Made by a program: the position numbers and the translations under genes
Assembly (NCBI GenBank): GCA_007922225.1
Contig: ML679956.1
Coordinates: 74,994,095-75,058,094, forward strand
DNA: 64,000 nucleotides
Direction: 5' to 3'
From: Emydura subglobosa
Lineage: Eukaryota; Chordata; Testudines; Chelidae
Shown here: piece by piece, positions 63,801 through 64,000 of the stretch
Layout of the letters: every line of letters starts with the position of its first letter
Numbering within the stretch: position 1 is the first letter of the stretch
The notes under the pieces: model-generated
What the model was told of the DNA's origin: nothing
Seen by the model: the letters and a program-made list of their open reading frames with translations, nothing else
Database searches by the model: none

Positions 63801-64000
63801 AAACCTGAAAAAGAGCTTTGTGTGGCTCAAAAGCTTGTCTCTCTAACCAACAGAAGTCAGTTCAATAAAAGATATTACTTCACCCACCTTGTCTCTCTAA
63901 TATTCTGGGACTGACACTGCTACAATTACACTGTATATAACAGTGGAACTTATCTATCTTAGGTACTTACATGGCTCCCATCACCACAGTATCTGAGCAT
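21713..64000 (-). CDS. CCDC13: CCDC13 gene: coiled-coil domain protein 13 (14 exons plus a probable one, 5' end missing)
   Basis: Whole-gene span. CCDC13 is a coiled-coil protein of centriolar satellites; in human cells it works with PCM1, is needed for primary cilium assembly and is linked to DNA-damage signalling. Coding exons: 62723-62871, 53163-53305, 50596-50685, 49411-49527, 48036-48140, 44190-44354, 42170-42346, 40692-40898, 39393-39538, 30520-30603, 29544-29672, 26115-26269, 22625-22739, 21713-21872. All borders are AG/GT, all phases match, and the joined frame has 646 codons plus stop. The remembered human protein is about 715 residues, so roughly 70 N-terminal residues are missing to the right. 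The protein is almost wholly heptad-type, Glu/Lys/Leu/Gln-rich, with a Ser/Pro-rich break in the 39393 and 30520 exons. No stop or frameshift, so it looks functional. Confidence 0.95.
22240..22402 (+). mobile_element. Old LINE (CR1/L3-type) 3' end
   Basis: Plus-sense block ccagaagctgggagtagatg, gatggatcactcgat, ttctgttcattccctctgaagc, gctgggctggatggaccatt, ctgacccagcatggcc. The same block lies at 28712-28872. It sits in the last CCDC13 intron. Confidence 0.75.
22625..22739 (-). CDS. CCDC13: CCDC13 exon
   Basis: 115 nt, acceptor AAATTTACAG (AG 22741-22740), donor GTATGA (22624). It enters with two bases of a Gly codon and leaves with two bases of an Arg codon. The peptide includes [20 protein letters not shown], close to human FAQLSDVPVESQMEELTT. 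The first 20 residues are diverged. Confidence 0.93.
22964..24232 (+). mobile_element. Composite element with short terminal direct repeats, TATA box and minisatellite
   Basis: The same block of about 46 bp stands at both ends: ctgtggccttcct, ggagcctgggcccgaggaag, at 22969-23008 and 24189-24228. Between them are a TATA-like tataaaaggcc at 23091-23102, a 95-codon plus frame (23147-23431) rich in Glu/Pro/Leu with a short EEL(P) repeat, and a 43-bp minisatellite. LTR-like logic (terminal repeats, TATA) is suggestive, but the terminal repeats are too short for a normal LTR and no primer site is seen. It lies in the CCDC13 intron 225 bp from an exon. I cannot name the family. Confidence 0.6.
23703..24160 (+). 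repeat. Degenerate 43-bp minisatellite, about 10-11 copies
   Basis: Units of about 42-45 bp, each with the core gagggcYgggggct followed by attgactacttacctg-like and ccctgcctcctt-like parts. Anchors occur about every 43 bp from 23703 to 24130. Copies differ by substitutions and small indels, so the array is old. It carries no conserved reading frame. Confidence 0.85.
25038..25533. mobile_element. hAT-type MITE with 8-bp target-site duplication
   Basis: Ends are inverted: cagtggttcccaacctttt on the left and acaggttgggaaccgctg on the right. The flanking 8 bp are gtttagac (25030-25037) and ttttagac (25534-25541), 7 of 8 identical. CAG...CTG termini and an 8-bp duplication are typical of hAT transposons. 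The 496 bp have no transposase frame. It lies in a CCDC13 intron. Confidence 0.85.
26115..26269 (-). CDS. CCDC13: CCDC13 exon
   Basis: 155 nt, acceptor GAATGTCAG (AG 26271-26270), donor GTGAGG (26114). It enters in phase 2 (completing Arg) and leaves after one base of a Gly codon. The peptide contains [19 protein letters not shown] and PRNKT, aligned with human RKLQEERHRTVVLEQHLEK and PRTKT. It is the tail of the main coiled coil followed by a Lys/Asn-rich linker. Confidence 0.95.
26755..26845 (-). mobile_element. Old CR1 LINE 3' fragment
   Basis: Complement of the CR1 3' motif: ggccagaagggaccatcatg, atcatctcgtctaacctcc, tgcacattgtgggccacaga. About 90 bp only. Confidence 0.75.
27035..27215. 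mobile_element. Old CR1/L3-type LINE fragment
   Basis: Blocks such as ctgcatcagaccaatggtgt, ggctgataccaaatgattca and gagaaatttccttcctgagc resemble the common old sauropsid CR1 untranslated segment that lists 'gatcagaccaatggtcc' and 'ccagatgcttcagagg'. No frame is left. Confidence 0.5.
27216..28618 (-). other. CCDC13: CCDC13 intron, AT-rich
   Basis: Intronic. A palindromic repeat at about 28028-28146 has ends agtcttgcaaacacttac and gtgtttgcaggatcagccc. A TA-rich run is at 28199-28213. No other feature is recognised. Confidence 0.5.
28619..28919. mobile_element. MITE-like element with nested LINE fragment
   Basis: The left end ggccttgtctacattaaaaa and the right end tttattgtgtagacaagg are inverted repeats (CCTTGTCTACA). 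The interior between about 28712 and 28872 is an old LINE 3' end, so the MITE was split by, or inserted around, that copy. No coding frame. Confidence 0.6.
28712..28872 (+). mobile_element. Old LINE (CR1/L3-type) 3' end
   Basis: Second copy of the block at 22240-22402: gccagaagctgggaatgggc, ggatggatcacttgatgatt, actgggctagatggaccatt, then a ttcttatg end. Confidence 0.75.
29544..29672 (-). CDS. CCDC13: CCDC13 exon
   Basis: 129 nt, acceptor TTTTTTAG (AG 29674-29673), donor GTAGTG (29543). Enters and leaves in phase 2. The peptide contains [19 protein letters not shown], nearly identical to human QAAEVERDRLTEFVTVLQK. Its length is a multiple of three, so skipping would keep the frame. Confidence 0.95.
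30520..30603 (-). CDS. CCDC13: CCDC13 exon
   Basis: 84 nt, acceptor CTTCCTCACAG (AG 30605-30604), donor GTACGT (30519). Phase 2 to phase 2. The peptide contains [16 protein letters not shown], matching human [16 protein letters not shown], a Ser/Pro-rich non-coiled linker. Being divisible by three, it could be skipped without a frameshift. Confidence 0.94.
31815..32993 (+). mobile_element. Solo LTR (family unresolved)
   Basis: A 1,179-bp unit opening TGTGACGCTGGG and closing CCAACGTCACA, so the ends form the inverted pair TGTGACG/CGTCACA with canonical TG...CA. The flanks are cacct and catct, a 5-bp target duplication with one change. Inside, tataaa at 32312-32317 and aataaa at 32608-32613 are in promoter-then-polyA order on the plus strand. 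No internal coding region follows, so it is a recombined solo LTR, of retroviral or Gypsy origin. It lies in a CCDC13 intron, antisense to the gene. Confidence 0.7.
34339..35062 (-). pseudogene. DIRS copy A, tyrosine-recombinase region (decayed)
   Basis: Broken minus-strand frames at the position expected for the recombinase, with patches comparable to copy B (for example the [11 protein letters not shown] stretch against copy [12 protein letters not shown]). The catalytic residues cannot be traced through the breaks. Confidence 0.55.
35214..35545 (-). pseudogene. DIRS copy A, RNase H region
   Basis: Two overlapping frames with [11 protein letters not shown] and [16 protein letters not shown], the pattern of the DIRS/pararetro-type RNase H C-terminal part (INRQGG ... 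LPG.xN..AD.LSR). Frameshifts separate it from the reverse transcriptase. Confidence 0.7.
36064..36802 (-). pseudogene. DIRS copy A, reverse transcriptase region
   Basis: Frames at 36325-36558 and 36064-36318 carry [35 protein letters not shown] and [12 protein letters not shown]. These are reverse transcriptase motifs, with the catalytic YLDD still readable in this copy. The frame is broken between the parts, so no enzyme can be made from it. Confidence 0.8.
37342..38868 (-). pseudogene. DIRS copy A, gag-like region
   Basis: Several short minus frames. The block [19 protein letters not shown] (37342-37524) matches copy [19 protein letters not shown], which identifies the first ORF of the same element type. 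The Pro/Glu/Ser-rich part at 37.7-38.0 kb is the disordered half. Confidence 0.65.
39393..39538 (-). CDS. CCDC13: CCDC13 exon
   Basis: 146 nt, acceptor TTTTGCTCCAG (AG 39540-39539; a CAGCAG repeat leaves a 3-nt alternative), donor GTAAGA (39392). It starts in phase 0 and ends with two bases of an Arg codon. The peptide ends [13 protein letters not shown], matching human ASAGDHVGRLGSS. The first part is Glu/Thr/Ser-rich and diverged, a linker in the protein. There is no ATG-initiated frame here; it was found by filling the gap between neighbouring exons. Confidence 0.92.
39905..40118 (-). repeat. MIR-like SINE
   Basis: Complement of the MIR core: ccattttacagatggggaac, tgaggcac, gtgacttgcc, ggaattgaacccaagtctct, cctaaccactggaccatcc. 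Confidence 0.8.
40692..40898 (-). CDS. CCDC13: CCDC13 exon
   Basis: 207 nt, acceptor CTTCACCAG (AG 40900-40899), donor GTAAGC (40691). Phase 0 to 0, 69 codons. The peptide contains [17 protein letters not shown] and [17 protein letters not shown], matching human LNSEAQRSNSLVAQLQA and [17 protein letters not shown]. Strong heptad coiled coil. Confidence 0.96.
41475..41860 (-). repeat. MIR-like SINE, split
   Basis: Two parts of one MIR complement: ttatccccattttgcaggtgg (41489) and cacacagtgagtcagtagca (41776) with a cagtccccttctctacct end. About 190 bp of other sequence, itself partly palindromic (aggtgctgagcactt ... cagcacctctg), lies between them. Confidence 0.6.
42170..42346 (-). CDS. CCDC13: CCDC13 exon
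   Basis: 177 nt, acceptor ATAATTGCAG (AG 42348-42347), donor GTACAG (42169). Phase 0 to 0, 59 codons. The peptide contains [15 protein letters not shown] and [14 protein letters not shown], nearly identical to human [15 protein letters not shown] and [14 protein letters not shown]. One of the best conserved parts of the protein. Confidence 0.96.
42900..43637 (+). mobile_element. Old CR1/L2-type LINE, 3' half
   Basis: Plus-sense, heavily decayed. Readable blocks: cactggtgcgactgctgctg, gaatactgtgtccggttctg, gttcagagaagagccataag, gtggattctccatcactgac, aggaggtcagactagatcac, ggtcccttctggccttagaa. The order matches the C-terminal ORF2 and 3' region of CR1-clade elements. Confidence 0.75.
44190..44354 (-). 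CDS. CCDC13: CCDC13 exon
   Basis: 165 nt, acceptor TCTCTTGTAG (AG 44356-44355), donor GTAAGG (44189). Phase 0 to 0, 55 codons with no internal ATG near its start. The peptide contains [30 protein letters not shown], matching human VQELEKQLGQ and [20 protein letters not shown]. Coiled coil with a short break around the DPRK residues. Confidence 0.96.
44355..45479 (-). other. CCDC13: CCDC13 intron, nothing named
   Basis: Intronic, AT-rich. Contains a G run (44618-44627) and a short TG tract (44978-44992). No exon-like segment or repeat that I can name. Confidence 0.5.
45480..46085 (-). mobile_element. Older CR1 LINE, 3' part
   Basis: Complement-sense CR1 of a different subfamily from its neighbour at 46208. 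It begins agaatcacagaaatgtaagg and gaagggaccttgaaagatca, with decayed frames carrying [19 protein letters not shown] and [16 protein letters not shown]. It is more diverged than the 46208 copy and lacks a clear (ATTCTATG)n tail. Confidence 0.8.
46208..47890 (-). mobile_element. CR1 LINE, young, 5'-truncated
   Basis: About 1.68 kb of CR1 3' end on the minus strand (gene-sense). The tail is three CATAGAAT units (46208-46234), the complement of ATTCTATG. One long frame stays open (46299-47801). The 5' truncation lies at about 47890, 146 bp from the CCDC13 exon at 48036-48140. Confidence 0.93.
46299..47801 (-). CDS. CR1 ORF2 fragment: reverse transcriptase, open for 500 codons
   Basis: Part of a CR1 LINE polyprotein, not a host gene. 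The endonuclease half is missing through 5' truncation; the ATG is internal. Reverse transcriptase motifs in order: [13 protein letters not shown] (about residues 76-88), [21 protein letters not shown] (145-153), [11 protein letters not shown] (213-222), KFADDTK (233-239). Then the CR1 C-terminal part with [24 protein letters not shown] and [18 protein letters not shown] blocks. Residue 154 is Val where CR1 elements normally have Asp after the KAF of motif A. The absence of stops suggests recent insertion, but it lacks the N-terminus and so cannot move by itself. Confidence 0.88.
   Translation of the reverse strand: MLKERVQDYLEGLDIHKSMGPDVMHPRVLRELAEVISEPLAIIFESSWQQGEVPEDWKKANIVPIFKKGRKEDPGNYRPVSLTSIPGKIMEQVLKESILRHLEERKVIRNSQHGFTKGKSCLTNLIAFYDEVTGSVDVGKAVDVIYLDFSKAFVTVSHSILISKLKKYGLDEWTIKWIENWLEHRAQRVVINGSMSSWQPVTSGVPQGSVLGPVLFNIFINDLEDEVDCTLSKFADDTKLGGVVDTLEGRDRIQSDLNKLEDWAKRNLMRFNKDKCRVLHLGRKNPMHSYRLGTDELGSSSAEKDLGVTVDKKLDMSQQCALVVKKANGILGCIRRGIASRSREVIIPLYSALVRPHLEYCVQFWAPHYKKDVDNLERVQRRATKMIRGLEHRAYEERLRELGLFSLQKRRVRGDLIAAFNYLKGGSREDGARLFSVVADDRTRSNGLKLQGGRSRLDIRKKFFTRRVVKHWNGLPREVVESPSLEVFKVRLDKALVGMI
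47943..47959. repeat. (TG)n microsatellite
   Basis: Eight TG units close to the CR1 truncation point and about 80 bp inside the intron from the 48036 exon. Confidence 0.85.
48036..48140 (-). CDS. CCDC13: CCDC13 exon
   Basis: 105 nt, acceptor CTCATTCACAG (AG 48142-48141), donor GTAAAT (48035). Phase 0 to 0, 35 codons. The peptide contains [20 protein letters not shown] and [13 protein letters not shown], matching human REVGEDINVQQLLSSPGTW and [13 protein letters not shown]. Confidence 0.96.
48176..48204. repeat. (TG)n(GA)n microsatellite near a splice acceptor
   Basis: On the gene strand this reads as a (CT)n(CA)n tract that starts about 62 nt and ends about 35 nt before the acceptor of the 48036-48140 exon. 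Confidence 0.85.
49411..49527 (-). CDS. CCDC13: CCDC13 exon
   Basis: 117 nt, acceptor TTCACTCAAAG (AG 49529-49528), donor GTACTA (49410). Phase 0 to 0, 39 codons. The peptide contains [17 protein letters not shown] and DLKMMQK, matching human PEVKALQDRLVATNLKM and ELRMAQK. The acceptor base before AG is A, which is slightly unusual, but no better site keeps the frame. Confidence 0.93.
49915..50105 (-). repeat. MIR-like SINE
   Basis: Complement of the MIR core: tattattacctcccttttac, agatggggaaactgaggg, gtgatttgccctggatcc, cagagccagg, ctccctgactccaaatcctg. Confidence 0.8.
50596..50685 (-). CDS. CCDC13: CCDC13 short exon with weak donor
   Basis: 90 nt, acceptor TGTTTTCCAG (AG 50687-50686), donor GTTTGA (50595-50590). 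Phase 0 to 0, exactly 30 codons. The peptide starts LQTAM and has a GGNDSG centre; human has LQTALTRLSAKGATDAG at the same place. It fills the gap between the 53163 and 49411 exons in frame. The donor matches GT but little else of the consensus. It encodes a poorly conserved Gly/Ser/Asn-rich linker, so skipping it would remove 30 residues without a frameshift. It is not visible as an ATG-initiated open frame. Confidence 0.85.
50763..51697 (+). mobile_element. CR1 LINE, young, 5'-truncated, inverted relative to the 46208 copy
   Basis: Plus-sense CR1 3' end from a point just before the FADD motif (caaatttgcagatgacacta) to the tail ctctatgattctatatg. ORF2 remnants are at 50893-51264 and 51186-51609, separated by frameshifts. 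Long stretches are the exact complement of 46208-47130 (for example aggatggggctaggctgttc). Its start lies 76 bp from the acceptor of the 50596-50685 exon. Confidence 0.92.
52570..52800 (+). repeat. MIR-like SINE, plus sense
   Basis: Reads in MIR sense: cagtggactagaaagtggga, gaccagagttctaatcccag, taaccagctgtgtggccttc, then a tail gcccagcacaatggggcctg. The tail is of the same type as 4316-4432. Confidence 0.75.
53163..53305 (-). CDS. CCDC13: CCDC13 exon
   Basis: 143 nt, acceptor TTTTTTTTTCAG (AG 53307-53306), donor GTAAGG (53162). Two bases complete a Gly codon, then 47 codons end in phase 0. The peptide contains [19 protein letters not shown] and VKELEKE, matching human [19 protein letters not shown] and IQELERE. 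Confidence 0.96.
53306..54664 (-). other. CCDC13: CCDC13 intron, mostly unrecognised
   Basis: Intronic. The part at about 53490-53620 (ctcagccaatatcttgtcatgg ... ggcatgagacataaagcagcgg), with 54080-54110 (aaggtgctatgtaaaagtac) further on, looks like an old SINE body and tail, but I cannot name it with confidence. Confidence 0.4.
54665..54930 (-). repeat. MIR-like SINE
   Basis: Complement sense: cattatctccatattacaga, gaggtacagag, then after an inserted palindromic stretch agtgacttgcccaaggccac, ggagtcctggctctcagttt, ctctaatccattagacatac. Confidence 0.7.
55127..55413. mobile_element. MITE with GGGCAGGTCTACA ends
   Basis: The left end gggcaggtctacaatagaag and right end agtgatagtgcagacctgccc are inverted repeats. 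The flanking trinucleotide tat stands on both sides (55124-55126 and 55414-55416). 287 bp, no coding frame. A 3-bp duplication would fit a PIF/Harbinger-type element, but the family is inferred. Confidence 0.7.
55760..55985 (-). repeat. MIR-like SINE
   Basis: Complement sense: ctcaaagctctttcacaatc, ttattcccattttatggatg, aggacactgagaggtgaaat, gacttgtttaagaccacata, gactcccattcccctgaaca. Confidence 0.75.
55986..56902 (-). other. CCDC13: CCDC13 intron, nothing recognised
   Basis: Intronic AT-rich DNA without exon or named repeat up to the DIRS border. Confidence 0.5.
57286..58490 (-). pseudogene. DIRS copy B, tyrosine recombinase
   Basis: Minus frames at 57884-58762 (C-terminal half, with [13 protein letters not shown]), 57654-57923 ([12 protein letters not shown], the first catalytic Arg region) and 57286-57606 (TAHSTTAQ, then [13 protein letters not shown]). 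The last frame has the His, the second His and the Tyr nucleophile of the family (residues 48, 78 and 84 of that frame), but Thr stands at residue 51 where the second catalytic Arg of an HxxR box is expected. Frames are disjoint. Confidence 0.75.
58491..58935 (-). pseudogene. DIRS copy B, RNase H region
   Basis: Minus-strand sequence reads through MFYINRQGG (about 58900-58870) and, after an in-frame stop at about 58766, [18 protein letters not shown] and [13 protein letters not shown]. These are the DIRS RNase H end and the conserved segment after it. Confidence 0.7.
58936..59810 (-). pseudogene. DIRS copy B, reverse transcriptase
   Basis: Three frames: 59565-59810 ([31 protein letters not shown]), 59322-59552 ([33 protein letters not shown]) and 58939-59355 ([23 protein letters not shown]). 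The frame changes at about 59295, inside the catalytic YxDD box, where one base appears to be missing relative to the box still readable in copy A. Confidence 0.8.
59889..61657 (-). pseudogene. DIRS copy B, gag-like region
   Basis: Frames at 60689-61657 (322 codons, Ser/Pro/Arg/His-rich, likely disordered) and 59889-60521 (210 codons, with [19 protein letters not shown] and [11 protein letters not shown] shared with copy A). The 322-codon frame overlaps long frames on the other strand, so length alone is no proof of coding. Confidence 0.65.
62723..62871 (-). CDS. CCDC13: CCDC13 first clear exon in the window
   Basis: 149 nt, acceptor TTTTTCTAG (AG 62873-62872), donor GTAAAC (62722). The first base completes a split codon, then 49 codons and one base of Gly. 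The peptide contains [20 protein letters not shown] and [20 protein letters not shown], matching human LEDEIEHLRNELRETVDENG and YKLLKERDFEIKHLKKKIEE. It lies about 70 residues into the human protein, so upstream exons are missing. Confidence 0.96.
63240..63925 (+). mobile_element. Penelope-like element, GIY-YIG 3' part
   Basis: Plus strand. Translated patches: [46 protein letters not shown], then in another frame [11 protein letters not shown]. This is the layout of the GIY-YIG endonuclease end of Penelope-like retroelements (C..C...YVGET, R.N.HR, GEH...H, L..L...). After it comes the 3' tail with gaaaaagagctttgtgtggc, aaaagcttgtctctctaacc and aataaaagatattacttcac. Stops and frameshifts are present. 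It sits in the CCDC13 intron, antisense to the gene. Confidence 0.75.
63971..64000 (-). CDS. CCDC13: Probable CCDC13 upstream exon, 3' end only
   Basis: At the window edge the minus strand reads ...GGGAGCCAT|GTAAGT, a perfect donor (63970-63965). The base count at this donor (two bases of a codon) is exactly what the next exon needs, and the frame is open over the 30 visible bases (SDTVVMGA then a split codon). The residues do not clearly match the remembered human sequence, so the call rests on donor strength, phase and position. Confidence 0.5.

Overview
The window is vertebrate genomic DNA, most likely from a turtle (a crocodilian or other sauropsid is less likely). The coding sequence is split into short exons with GT-AG borders. 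The repeats are CR1 LINEs ending in (ATTCTATG)n, DIRS-type tyrosine-recombinase retrotransposons, a Penelope-like fragment with a GIY-YIG domain, MIR-like SINEs and many small DNA transposons. There are no bacterial operons, CRISPR arrays or RNA genes that I can support.

Two host genes are present, both on the minus strand and in the order known from human 3p22.1. (1) HHATL: its first two coding exons lie at 2116-2221 and 567-634; the rest runs off the left edge. (2) CCDC13: fourteen coding exons run from 62871 down to the stop at 21713. They join in frame through every junction to give 646 residues. A probable further upstream exon ends at 63971 and runs off the right edge. CCDC13 encodes a long coiled-coil protein of centriolar satellites needed for primary cilia; HHATL encodes an ER multipass protein of the MBOAT family. 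They are neighbours but not known to act together.

Layout: 1-2.3 kb, HHATL 5' end. 2.3-21.7 kb, intergenic, with no exon recognised; GC-rich to about 16.6 kb, AT-richer after, and containing CR1, SINE, MITE and Penelope-like remains. 21.7-64 kb, CCDC13. Its introns hold a 1.27 kb composite element with a 43-bp minisatellite (22.96-24.23 kb), a hAT-type MITE with target-site duplication (25.0-25.5 kb), a solo LTR (31.8-33.0 kb), two DIRS elements in gene-sense orientation (33.54-39.34 and 56.90-62.19 kb), an inverted pair of young CR1 copies (46.2-47.9 and 50.8-51.7 kb) enclosing three exons, and a Penelope-like fragment (63.2-63.9 kb).

I did not find a new gene system. The observations most worth checking concern how the repeats sit against CCDC13 splicing: the inverted CR1 pair around three frame-preserving exons, DIRS ends that carry consensus splice donors, a DIRS end close to a real donor, and a 90-nt exon with a weak donor.
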